34,993 nt of DNA from Anaerolineales bacterium (GCA_016932955.1 JAFGBV010000044.1:1-34993); one strand, 5' to 3'. Positions 15,497-23,079 are shown, numbered from the stretch's first letter. Notes: generated by a model from the letters alone, not told the origin. A program made the numbers and translations.

Positions 15497-16360
15497 TTAT
15501 TCTTCTGTTTCATCTTCCTTCACCAGTTTCTTGCCGGTGAGCTCCAGGAACACATCCTCCAGCGTTGGCTCGTGACCGTTGCGTGGGATGAGTTTCTTCA
15601 GTTGGTCTGGCGTATCCAGGGCGACAACCTTGCCTGCATCCACGATGGCGATGCGATGGCAGAGGGTATCGGCCTCGGTCATGTCATGGGTGGTGAGCAA
15701 GATGGTCGTGCCGTGCTGCTCGTTGAGCTCGCGCACAACAGCCTGCACCTCACGCTTGGAGCGCGGGTCCAAACCGGTGGTCGGCTCATCCAGCAGCAGC
15801 AGGCGCGGGCGAGAGAGCAAGGCGCGCGCGATGGCAACCTTCTGTTGCATCCCCCGCGACATCTCCTCCATGGGCTGGTAAATCGAGCGCTTCTCCAGGC
15901 CCAGGCGGGTGAGGATCTCCACGATCTGGCTGCGCGTCTGGCGGCCTTCCAGGCCGTACAGGCGGGCGCCGTAGATCAGGTTCTCCATGGGAGAGAGCTT
16001 CTTGAAGAAGGATGCCTCCACCGAGACGCGGTTGATCAGGCGCTGCACCTGCATGGCTTGCTTGACCACATCGTGACCAAACACAGAGATGCCACCCGCA
16101 TCGGGTAGAAGCAGCGTTGCAATGAGGCGGATGAGAGTGGATTTCCCCGATCCGTTGGGCCCCAGCACGCCAAAGATCTCTCTCTCTTTCACGGTGAAGG
16201 AGATATGATCCACAGCCACAACTGCGGCATCTTTTACGGGCGAGGCAGTATTGCCGTTGCCGTTCTTTTGCCCATTCGGATGCCACAGCCGCTTCCACAA
16301 TGGGTTGGCGGGCTTGCCAAATTTCTTGTATGCATCGTAAACCACAATTGCGTCAGACAT
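15497..16360 (-). CDS. ABC-2-type exporter ATPase
   Basis: This is a 287-residue nucleotide-binding subunit. Walker A is GPNGSGKST (67-75), the signature MSRGMQQKVAIARALL (167-182) and Walker B LLLLDEPTTGLD (187-198); the switch His lies in LLTTHDMTEADTL. The Q-loop position carries Glu rather than Gln (SVEASFFKKLS). A C-terminal extension EPTLEDVFLELTG is typical of DrrA/CcmA-type drug-exporter ATPases. The Asn/Gly-rich insertion around residues 28-40 is unusual. The start at 16360 has GGAGG 5 nt upstream. A second in-frame ATG at 16423 has its own GAGGAG site and would add 21 residues. Expression is probably controlled by the attenuator upstream. The partner permease is at 12838-13665. Confidence 0.92.
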   Translation of the reverse strand: MSDAIVVYDAYKKFGKPANPLWKRLWHPNGQKNGNGNTASPVKDAAVVAVDHISFTVKEREIFGVLGPNGSGKSTLIRLIATLLLPDAGGISVFGHDVVKQAMQVQRLINRVSVEASFFKKLSPMENLIYGARLYGLEGRQTRSQIVEILTRLGLEKRSIYQPMEEMSRGMQQKVAIARALLSRPRLLLLDEPTTGLDPRSKREVQAVVRELNEQHGTTILLTTHDMTEADTLCHRIAIVDAGKVVALDTPDQLKKLIPRNGHEPTLEDVFLELTGKKLVKEDETEE

Positions 16361-16436
16361 TTCTGCCTCCTTCGTACTACTTTCACTCCCGATCTTCCAA
16401 TCAACGTTCGTTAATGGCAACATAATCAGCTCCTCT

Positions 16437-16470
16437 AAAACAAAAATGCCACGGTGTTCGCCCCGTGGCA
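16437..16470 (-). terminator. Intrinsic terminator T2 in the leader of the ABC exporter operon
   Basis: On the minus strand an 8-bp stem (TGCCACGG with CCGTGGCA, 16470-16463 and 16454-16447) around an 8-nt loop is followed by TTTTTGTTTT. It lies 14 bp before the ATG at 16423 and after another terminator, with no gene between except the leader ORF, so it must act as an attenuator rather than an end-of-operon signal. Confidence 0.8.
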
Positions 16471-16488
16471 GGCAGAGGAATTATGAAT

Positions 16489-16527
16489 AAAAAAAAACGG
16501 CCACGGAGCGGGAGTGCTCCGTGGCCG
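16489..16527 (-). terminator. Intrinsic terminator T1 in the leader of the ABC exporter operon
   Basis: A perfect 12-bp GC-rich stem (CGGCCACGGAGC at 16498-16509 with its complement at 16516-16527), a 6-nt loop and nine T residues on the minus strand make this a textbook rho-independent terminator. It starts 20 nt after the leader ORF stop. Its 3' arm (CCGTGGC) can also pair with the 5' arm of T2, and its 5' flank with codons inside the leader ORF. Confidence 0.9.
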
Positions 16528-16547
16528 TGGCGTACGTTCTTAATACC

Positions 16548-16646
16548 CTAACAGTCAACAGGCGCACTCCGAGAAGGAACATCCACGACGCCAGCGGGCA
16601 CGGCCTTGTGGAAGCTATTCATGCGATTAAACTTATCCATTGCCAT
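16548..16646 (-). CDS. Leader peptide ORF (32 codons) ahead of the tandem attenuators
   Basis: A short open frame starts at ATG 16646 (an alternative ATG lies two codons later), with AAGGATGAG upstream at a plausible distance. It ends at TAG 16548, 20 nt before terminator T1. The peptide starts MAMDKFNRMNSFHK and ends VPAGVVDVPSRSAPVDC. It has no signal peptide and no run of one amino acid, so classical amino-acid-starvation control is unlikely. Its place between a promoter and two terminators matches regulatory leader peptides of antibiotic-inducible exporters, such as BmrB ahead of BmrCD (established example). It could instead be a functional small protein or peptide precursor. Confidence 0.6.
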   Translation of the reverse strand: MAMDKFNRMNSFHKAVPAGVVDVPSRSAPVDC

Positions 16647-16695
16647 GAAATGCGCTCATCCTTTCGTTAGAGTATGTCACTTTCGCAACGGACAG

Positions 16696-16725
16696 AGTCT
16701 ATCACAGCCCTTTTAGAAGTGTCAA
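16696..16725 (-). promoter_or_regulatory. Sigma70-like promoter of the exporter/acetyltransferase operon
   Basis: On the minus strand, TTGACA (16725-16720) and TAGACT (16701-16696) are separated by 18 bp. Transcription would start near 16689, giving about 43 nt of leader before the leader ORF. It faces away from the divergent LacI promoter. Confidence 0.7.
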
Positions 16726-16789
16726 GAGGGGAATTTTGACGGGAGAAAAAAATATAGATGGCTTTGTTTTGACCCAAGATTAAAAACAG

Positions 16790-16818
16790 TTGACAAGCTT
16801 TGAAATTAATGGAATAAT
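16790..16818 (+). promoter_or_regulatory. Sigma70-like promoter of the LacI-family gene
   Basis: TTGACA (16790-16795), a 17-bp spacer and AATAAT (16813-16818) match the sigma70 consensus well. The expected start is near 16825, just upstream of the operator palindrome. Confidence 0.7.
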
Positions 16819-16829
16819 ATAAACGCCTT

Positions 16830-16845
16830 CCGGTAACGTTACCGG
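16830..16845. promoter_or_regulatory. LacI-family operator (perfect 16-bp palindrome)
   Basis: CCGGTAACGTTACCGG is a perfect palindrome with the central CpG typical of LacI-family operators. It begins about 5 bp downstream of the predicted transcription start of the regulator gene, so bound repressor would block its own transcription. I found no second perfect copy before the binding-protein gene; only a GTAACG half-site lies near 17961. Confidence 0.75.
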
Positions 16846-16888
16846 CATTGATACCGGAATCATTCCCGGGCCGAGAGGATCACCCATT

Positions 16889-17902
16889 ATGCGCAATAAA
16901 CGCTCGATTACAATCCGAGATGTAGCAGTGGCGGCTGGTGTATCAGTTTCCACTGTGTCGCGCGTCCTCAACAATAAAGACGATGTCTCAATCGAAACCC
17001 AAGAGCGCGTCAAGACCGTGATTGCTGAGATGGGCTATGCATCCAGCCTGGCTGCCAGGGGGATGCGCAGCCACCGCACAAATGTGATTGGCTTGATTAT
17101 GCCCGATGTTGTATCGCTTTATTCGTTCGCAGTGCTGCAGGGCGTCAACCGGGCAATCGCCCAGCTACACTATGACTTGATTGTCTACACCAATGGGGAT
17201 ATTCGCAAAAACGAGACGGCAGACCAAGAAAGCTATTATGTAAGTCTGCTGAATGGCAGCATCACAGATGGCGTCATTGTTGTTGCGCCTGCAGCAACGA
17301 AATTTTCCACTGCTGCCCCGGTGGTAGCAATAGACCCCAACAACGAAAGTCCTGGATGCCCGGCAATCATTTCAACCAACCGGGATGGTGCTTTGCAAGC
17401 CATGGATTATCTGATTGGTTTAGGGCACCGGCAAATCGGACATATTACCGGCAGGTTGGAATTAGTCAGCGCAATACGGCGCTTACAGGGATACAAAGAC
17501 GGATTGGCAAAAGCGGGCATTCCCTATGATGAAAACCTGGTTCAGGTCAGTGATTTTACAACTGAAACAGCCTATGAGTGTGCCCACCGCTTGTTTAGGC
17601 TGGCAAATCCTCCAACTGCAATCTTTGCATCGAATGATATGTCTGCAATCGGTGTGTATCGCGCCGCACAAGAGCTCGGTTTGCGGATACCCGAAGATCT
17701 GTCGGTGGTGGGTTTCGATAATTTACCCGAAACGGCTTGCCTCACTCCTGCCTTAACCACGATTGACCAATTTTTGACAGAGATGGGTACGATTGCCGTT
17801 GATATGGTCGTGAAATTGATCCGCGGCGAAGCCCTGGAAAGTAACCTACGCAAAATTGCGACGGAACTTATTGTTCGCGATTCATGCCAGCGCATGAATT
17901 AG
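16889..17902 (+). CDS. LacI-family transcriptional regulator (xylose/xylo-oligosaccharide)
   Basis: This 337-residue repressor has an N-terminal LacI helix-turn-helix (residues 7-30: ITIRDVAVAAGVSVSTVSRVL) and the hinge helix YASSLAARGMRS. A periplasmic-binding-protein-like effector domain follows (about 62-337), with NVIGLIMPDV, SITDGVIVVA, GLGHRQIGHITG, TAIFASNDMSAIGVYRAAQELGLRIPEDLSVVGFDN and LTTIDQF. GAGAGGAT lies about 10 nt before the ATG. It starts a plus-strand cluster for xylo-oligosaccharide uptake and xylose catabolism, so the effector is probably xylose or a xylo-oligosaccharide (inference from neighbours). Confidence 0.93.
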   Translation: MRNKRSITIRDVAVAAGVSVSTVSRVLNNKDDVSIETQERVKTVIAEMGYASSLAARGMRSHRTNVIGLIMPDVVSLYSFAVLQGVNRAIAQLHYDLIVYTNGDIRKNETADQESYYVSLLNGSITDGVIVVAPAATKFSTAAPVVAIDPNNESPGCPAIISTNRDGALQAMDYLIGLGHRQIGHITGRLELVSAIRRLQGYKDGLAKAGIPYDENLVQVSDFTTETAYECAHRLFRLANPPTAIFASNDMSAIGVYRAAQELGLRIPEDLSVVGFDNLPETACLTPALTTIDQFLTEMGTIAVDMVVKLIRGEALESNLRKIATELIVRDSCQRMN

Positions 17903-18054
17903 CGGTTCAGGAGATATTTTCCGATCAGAAATACCGAAGAGATTTCTCATTTCTTTTCCAGTAACGGATTATGGAAGGAGGTTGTTATCGATTTGAGTCA
18001 ATACTTGAGACTGCGTCTATATCAACAACCAAATTAACTATTGGAGGATGAAAA

Positions 18055-20085
18055 ATGAAAAAGCTACGCATTTTTGGACTGATCGCTATTTTGAGTATGT
18101 TGATAACTTCTTGCGCTCAGCCCACTCCCGAAAAGATTATTGAGACCGTCACTGTCATCGAAACCGTGGAGGTTGTCAAAGAAGGTGAAACAATTATTGA
18201 GACCGTGGAAGTTATCAAAGAGGTCGAGGTAACAGCCACCCCCGAACCCGTTGAAAAAGTAGAAGCCCCACCCGTGCTCGGCATTTTGCCTCGCAGTGAA
18301 ACCTTCATTGCTGGCATACTCACCGGGCGCGTTGGTTCTCCTAGCAACTTTAATGAGTGGGTCGGCTGGAAGTGGCGCGATCGTGGTATGCAAAACCTGG
18401 CAAATGAGCCGCTATGGTCGATCGACTTCGCCACGGGCGAAATCATTTATGGTCTGGCTTCAGGCGATCCCATTTACAACGAAGACTTCACCCAGGTAAC
18501 ATTCCCGCTTCGTGAGGGCGTTGCCTGGTCAGATGGTGTGCCATTTACCTCGGCAGATGTCGTCTACACAATCGAATTACTCAAAGCTACCGAAGGTCTA
18601 AATGCCCACTCCTTTATGGTGGAAAATGTGGCCAGTGTATCTGCGCCAGATGAGTACACCGTGGTCATTGATCTTCTAAAGCCGAACTCCCGCTTCCATA
18701 CCAATTTCCTCGACCGCTGGGGTTGCACCTGGATCATGCCTAAGCACATTTTTGAAACTGTAGAAGATCCTGTGACCTTCGAGTTCAATCCCTTTGTCGG
18801 CACCGGACCCTACAAGCTGTACAGCTACGATGAGGGTGGCTACTGGACCATCTGGGAAAAGCGTGAAGACTGGGATAAAAGCCCTACGGGTATCCTGTAT
18901 GGCGAGCCCGGACCCAAGTACATCGTCTTCCAGGCTTTTGCTAACGAAGGCGCCAAGATTTTGGCGCAGTTGACCCATGAGCTCGACGCTGTTGATCTCT
19001 CCTCTGAAGGGCTAAAAGCTGCGCTGACCCAGGGTGATACCAACCGCGCCTACCAGGCAGGTTACCCGTGGGTGGTGAATAACGACCCCGCCCTGACCGG
19101 CCTCACCTTCAACACAGTCAGAGCTCCTTTTGATAATCCTGACGTTCGTTGGGCGCTCTTGTTGGCGATTGACATCGCCGAATATGTTGGTCAGGCTGTA
19201 GATGGCACCGGCACCTTGAGCCCCGTTCACATCCCGTCCCTCGGCTCTTACCCCGCAAACTTCATCGATCCGATGCAAGAATGGCTTTCGGAATTCACGC
19301 TGGATCTTGGCAATGGCCAAACCTTCAAACCTTACGATCCAGATGCGGAGCAGCGAATTGTTGAATACGCCGCCGGCCGTGGTTATGTTGTCCCCGAAGA
19401 CCCCGTCGCGATCGAACAAGCCTTTGGCCTCGGTTGGTACAAGTATGCACCCGATGAAGCCGCATTGTTGCTCGAGAAAAATGGCTTTACCAGGAACGAT
19501 GAAGGAATGTGGCTGCTGCCCGATGGCACCCCGTGGAGAATCGAAATCCTCACCCGCTCCGACTCCTCTCACCTGGAATTCAAGAACGGCGCTGCTGCTG
19601 CGCAGCAGTGGAAGCAATTCGGTATCGATGCGGTCCATATTCCATCTGACAATGTCAGCGCATTGACCGGAGCTGGTGATTTTGATGTCGCTGGAAACTG
19701 GCCTGCGCAAGAGCCCTGGGGGGCTGGTCCTGACTTGTACCGGGTCCTGTCCTTCTGGAACTCCGCCTTCATCATGCCGCTCGGAGAGAACACCAACGGT
19801 CACACCTCCCGTTGGTCATCTCCTGAGATGGATGCCGTGATTGCTGAGTTGGAGGCTACAGATCCAGCCGATGTCGAAAGAACCATTGAGCTGGGCATCG
19901 AGGGCCTCAAGATTGTGGCTGCCGAAATGCCCGGTATCCCCACCTTTGGTTATATCGGCTTTGTGTCCTGGGATACCTATTACTGGGGCAACTGGCCAGG
20001 AGCTGAGAATCCCTATACGCAGCCCTATACTCACTGGGGCCCCTTCAAGTATATGACACCCTTCCTGGAACCAACCGGTAAATAA
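18055..20085 (+). CDS. Oligosaccharide/peptide ABC transporter solute-binding lipoprotein (family 5)
   Basis: This is a 676-residue lipoprotein with lipobox LITSC (Cys20). Residues 25-66 form a Glu/Val/Ile-rich stalk of repeated ETV-V-E units ending in ATPEPVEK. The family 5 body follows: FTQVTFPLREGVAWSDGVPF, FTSADVVYTIELL, the PKHIFETV segment, GTGPYKL, NTVRAPFDNPDVRWALLLAID and a C-terminal W-PEMDAVIAELE region. GGAGG lies 7 nt before the ATG. Family 5 proteins usually bind peptides, but several bind xylo- or cello-oligosaccharides; the adjoining xylosidase, xylose isomerase and xylulokinase genes favour xylo-oligosaccharides. Length is greater than typical because of the stalk. Confidence 0.9.
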   Translation: MKKLRIFGLIAILSMLITSCAQPTPEKIIETVTVIETVEVVKEGETIIETVEVIKEVEVTATPEPVEKVEAPPVLGILPRSETFIAGILTGRVGSPSNFNEWVGWKWRDRGMQNLANEPLWSIDFATGEIIYGLASGDPIYNEDFTQVTFPLREGVAWSDGVPFTSADVVYTIELLKATEGLNAHSFMVENVASVSAPDEYTVVIDLLKPNSRFHTNFLDRWGCTWIMPKHIFETVEDPVTFEFNPFVGTGPYKLYSYDEGGYWTIWEKREDWDKSPTGILYGEPGPKYIVFQAFANEGAKILAQLTHELDAVDLSSEGLKAALTQGDTNRAYQAGYPWVVNNDPALTGLTFNTVRAPFDNPDVRWALLLAIDIAEYVGQAVDGTGTLSPVHIPSLGSYPANFIDPMQEWLSEFTLDLGNGQTFKPYDPDAEQRIVEYAAGRGYVVPEDPVAIEQAFGLGWYKYAPDEAALLLEKNGFTRNDEGMWLLPDGTPWRIEILTRSDSSHLEFKNGAAAAQQWKQFGIDAVHIPSDNVSALTGAGDFDVAGNWPAQEPWGAGPDLYRVLSFWNSAFIMPLGENTNGHTSRWSSPEMDAVIAELEATDPADVERTIELGIEGLKIVAAEMPGIPTFGYIGFVSWDTYYWGNWPGAENPYTQPYTHWGPFKYMTPFLEPTGK

Positions 20086-20110
20086 TTCAAGGCGCTTTGC
20101 TCTGTTACAA

Positions 20111-20150
20111 TATCCCCCCGGGCAGAATTCAGCCCCTGTCCGGGGGGATA
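20111..20150 (+). promoter_or_regulatory. Strong intercistronic hairpin between binding-protein and permease genes
   Basis: Bases 20111-20125 and 20136-20150 form a 15-bp stem with one G-U pair (outer part TATCCCCCCGG with CCGGGGGGATA) and a 10-nt loop. No T-run follows, so it is more likely an mRNA 3'-end stabiliser or partial attenuator that keeps the binding protein in excess over the membrane subunits, as known for other binding-protein operons. Confidence 0.7.
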
Positions 20151-20188
20151 CTTGCAAAAACAAATAGCGTTATGATAAGGAAACAGCC

Positions 20189-21196
20189 GTGACGTTTATT
20201 AAAGGGTACCTGATACCTCGCTTCATCCAGTATATTCTCGTCATTATATTTGGCATTACAGCCGTGTTCTTAATCCCGCGCCTCATTCCCTCCGACCCGG
20301 TGCAGCGTACGATTGCCCAACTCAACTCGATGGGTACCTTCCTGGACCCAGCAACAATGGAGGAGTTCAGAGCAGACCTTACTGAGATGTACGGCTTGGA
20401 AGGGTCAATGTTTGACCAGTATATCGCTTTCTGGCAACGTTTATTTCGCGGTGACTTTGGCCTCTCCTTCTTTCAGTTTCCAACCCCTGTGAATGAGTTA
20501 ATCTCCCATGCTCTTCCATGGACGTTGGGACTTCTGCTGACCACCACCTTCTTGTCCTGGACGCTTGGGAACCTGATCGGCGGCTTGGCTGGCTACTATT
20601 CCCGGACACACTGGTCGCGTATTCTGGATACGGTTGCAATGCTGGTCAGGCCCCAGCCCTACTACATCTTCGCCTTTGGCTCGTTGATCCTGTTCGCTTT
20701 TGTCGTGCGCTGGTTCCCGGTGGCGGGTGGGACAACAATCGGCAGCACACCTTCATTTACCTGGCGTTATATCAAAGATGTTCTATGGCATGCTTTCCTT
20801 CCCGCGATGACGCAAATTATGATCGGCGGAGCAGTCACATTCCAAACCATGAAGCTGCTGGTGCAGAATGTCAACGCCGAAAACTTCGTCCAATATGCCA
20901 AGCTAGGAGGAGTCGTTGAGAACCGCATCGTGTCAAGATACGTGCTCCGCAATGCCATGTTGCCGCAAATCACCGGCTTAGCACTGGTGCTGGGGCAGAT
21001 TTTCAGCGGAGCGCTGATCACAGAGATCGTTTTCTCATATCCGGGCTTGGGCACACTTCTCTATAATGCGATCATCACCGGCGATTACAACCTCATCATG
21101 GGGATCACGGCAATGTCTATTGTCGCCATCACCACTGCAATCCTGGTGATTGATTTGCTGTACCCGCTCTTTGACCCCCGGATCAGGCATACCTAA
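20189..21196 (+). CDS. OppB/DppB-type ABC transporter permease
   Basis: This 335-residue inner-membrane permease has a GTG start supported by AAGGAA 6 nt upstream. It has an N-terminal helix (IPRFIQYILVIIFGITAVFLIPRLI) and an extracytoplasmic segment with FDQYIAFWQRLFRGDFGLSFFQFPTPV. The helical core carries the permease loop AENFVQYAKLGGVVENRIV-RYVLRNAMLPQ (EAA region), ending VIDLLYPLFDPRIRH as in DppB homologues. It pairs with the OppC-type protein encoded next. The cluster order SBP-B-C-D-F is the standard Opp arrangement. Confidence 0.92.
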   Translation: MTFIKGYLIPRFIQYILVIIFGITAVFLIPRLIPSDPVQRTIAQLNSMGTFLDPATMEEFRADLTEMYGLEGSMFDQYIAFWQRLFRGDFGLSFFQFPTPVNELISHALPWTLGLLLTTTFLSWTLGNLIGGLAGYYSRTHWSRILDTVAMLVRPQPYYIFAFGSLILFAFVVRWFPVAGGTTIGSTPSFTWRYIKDVLWHAFLPAMTQIMIGGAVTFQTMKLLVQNVNAENFVQYAKLGGVVENRIVSRYVLRNAMLPQITGLALVLGQIFSGALITEIVFSYPGLGTLLYNAIITGDYNLIMGITAMSIVAITTAILVIDLLYPLFDPRIRHT

Positions 21197-21210
21197 GGAT
21201 AGCGGACATC

Positions 21211-22062
21211 ATGAAAGTACTCCGAGACCTTTTTAAAGATTACCGCTTTACGATCAGCTTCATAATACTGTGCTTGCTGCTCATCCTGGCACTCATTACT
21301 TCATTTTCACCTTACGACCCAGCCTTGTGGGGAGAAGTCCCCAGAGATCTGCCGCCTTCTATGGAACATATCCTGGGCACGAATTCGCAAGGGCAAGATG
21401 TTTTTTGGATCTCGGCATTTGCTGTACGAAACTCATTGACCGTCGCCCTCATTGCAAGCATCCTTTCAAGGATCATTGCCGTCGCGGTGGGCATGATCGC
21501 CGGGTACCAGGGAGGCGTAACCGACCGGGTGTTGATGTTCATCAGCGACAGTCTATTGGTGATCCCCCTATTCCTGATCATTGTCATGATGGCGATGTTG
21601 GTGCGCGAGCAGATGAACCTGGTCACATTGGGGCTGTTGCTGGCTTGCTTTGGCTGGGCATGGGATGCCCGCGTGATCCGCTCGCAGATCTTGAGCCTGC
21701 GTGAGCGAGATTTCACCCAAACAGCCATTCTCTCTGGAACCAGCACGCTCAAACTGGTTCTGCAGGAATACATGCCTTTCGCTTCTCCGTTGGTATTTTC
21801 CACGTTCATCAATAATATGGCCTGGGCGATTGGCCTGGAAATGACTCTTGCGGTTTTAGGGTTAGCCAACCTGGACATCCCCACATTAGGAACCATGATC
21901 CAGTGGGCGGTGAGTTATCAGGCGATGCTGCTAGGCTTGTGGTGGTGGATCCTGACTCCGGTGATCCTGTCGGTTTTCTTGTTTGTCGCCCTCTATTGGC
22001 TCTCCGTGAGCATCAGCGAATACTTAGACCCAAGAACCCGCGTCCAGCGCGTGGGAACCTGA
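21211..22062 (+). CDS. OppC/DppC-type ABC transporter permease
   Basis: This is a 283-residue inner-membrane permease. It has a first helix FTISFIILCLLLILALITSF, the family motif HILGTNSQGQDVFWI (normally GTD-GRDV) and the cytoplasmic loop WDARVIRSQILSLRERDFTQTAILSGTSTL, in which RERDF-A matches the conserved docking segment. It ends EYLDPRTRVQRVGT. AAGGAT precedes the ATG by about 10 nt, and the gene is 14 bp downstream of the OppB-type gene. It forms the second half of the translocation channel. Confidence 0.92.
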   Translation: MKVLRDLFKDYRFTISFIILCLLLILALITSFSPYDPALWGEVPRDLPPSMEHILGTNSQGQDVFWISAFAVRNSLTVALIASILSRIIAVAVGMIAGYQGGVTDRVLMFISDSLLVIPLFLIIVMMAMLVREQMNLVTLGLLLACFGWAWDARVIRSQILSLRERDFTQTAILSGTSTLKLVLQEYMPFASPLVFSTFINNMAWAIGLEMTLAVLGLANLDIPTLGTMIQWAVSYQAMLLGLWWWILTPVILSVFLFVALYWLSVSISEYLDPRTRVQRVGT

Positions 22063-22080
22063 TCGCCGGGCTAGGATACC

Positions 22081-23079
22081 ATGAACAAAACCGTGCTTAG
22101 AACCAATCATCTAAAAACCTTCTACGTGCTCGACCTTCACGGCACCCAAAAGATCGTCAAAGCGGTCAATGATGTCAGTCTCAATATTCAGGAAAATGAG
22201 GTCTATGGAATTGCTGGCGAAAGTGGGTGCGGCAAGACCACGCTGCTGAAAGCCATCGTGGGCGCGATCGATCCCCCCTTGCGCCTGATCGAGGGGAAAA
22301 TCTACTACAAAGCAAACAGTTCGGAAATTGATGTCGCCGCATTGAAACCCGAAGAAAAACGCAAGCTGCGCTGGGTTTATATCTCTTATGTTCCGCAGGG
22401 TTCAATGAGCGTTCTCAACCCGGTGACAAGACTCAAGGTATCCTTTCAGGATTTCATCACCAGCCACGTCAGCGGAAGCTCAAAAAATGATGCGTTTGAA
22501 ATTGCCAAAGAACATATCAAGGATTTGGGCTTGCCGCTAAAGATCCTGGACGCCTATCCCCACCAACTATCGGGCGGCATGCGCCAGCGGGTGACGATTG
22601 CCCTGGCTGCACTGCTCAAGCCGCGGATTATCGTCGGCGATGAGCCCACAACCGCCCTTGATGTTGTCGTTCAGCGAGGCGTGGTACAACTTCTCAAGGA
22701 TATTCAGGAAAAGCTCAAGAATACCATCATCCTCGTCACCCATGATATGGGCATTCAGGCGAACGTTGCTGACCGGGTGGGCATCATGTATGCGGGCAAA
22801 ATCGTTGAGGAGGCGCCCACAGAGAAAATATATGGAGCCCCAGCCCATCCTTATACCAGGTATTTAATTGAGTCACTGCCGAAGTTTGGGGATAAATCGA
22901 TCCGCCACAGCGTACCGGGAAGCCCACCCGACCTGGCACATTTGCCTAATGGCTGTCCCTTCCATCCCAGGTGCCCTCATGGCATGGATATCTGCGCCAA
23001 AGAGATGCCAGCCTACACACAAGTAGATTCCAGCCACAGAGTTGCCTGCTGGCTTATCGGAGCAGGAGAAAATGGATAA
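22081..23079 (+). CDS. OppD/DppD-type ABC transporter ATPase
   Basis: This is a 332-residue ATPase with Walker [10 protein letters not shown] (near 47-55), the Q-loop in [12 protein letters not shown], signature [16 protein letters not shown], Walker [15 protein letters not shown] and switch His in VTHDMGI. The C-terminal oligopeptide-transporter extension has the four-Cys-type pattern [20 protein letters not shown] and a fourth Cys in VACWL, which in related OppD proteins binds an iron-sulphur cluster (family knowledge; not shown here). It overlaps the next ATPase gene by 8 bp. Confidence 0.93.
   Translation: MNKTVLRTNHLKTFYVLDLHGTQKIVKAVNDVSLNIQENEVYGIAGESGCGKTTLLKAIVGAIDPPLRLIEGKIYYKANSSEIDVAALKPEEKRKLRWVYISYVPQGSMSVLNPVTRLKVSFQDFITSHVSGSSKNDAFEIAKEHIKDLGLPLKILDAYPHQLSGGMRQRVTIALAALLKPRIIVGDEPTTALDVVVQRGVVQLLKDIQEKLKNTIILVTHDMGIQANVADRVGIMYAGKIVEEAPTEKIYGAPAHPYTRYLIESLPKFGDKSIRHSVPGSPPDLAHLPNGCPFHPRCPHGMDICAKEMPAYTQVDSSHRVACWLIGAGENG

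Noticed and set aside
17980..18030. Possible GGTTGTT/AACAACC stem and a TTGAGT...TATATC promoter before the lipoprotein gene
   Set aside because: The stem is only 7 bp around a 37-nt loop and the promoter spacing is 19 bp with weak boxes; not strong enough to call.
17971..18051. 26-codon ORF ending in the ribosome binding site of the family 5 lipoprotein gene
   Set aside because: No binding site of its own and no protein-like pattern; the overlap with the GGAGGATGA sequence is probably chance, though a coupled leader cannot be excluded.
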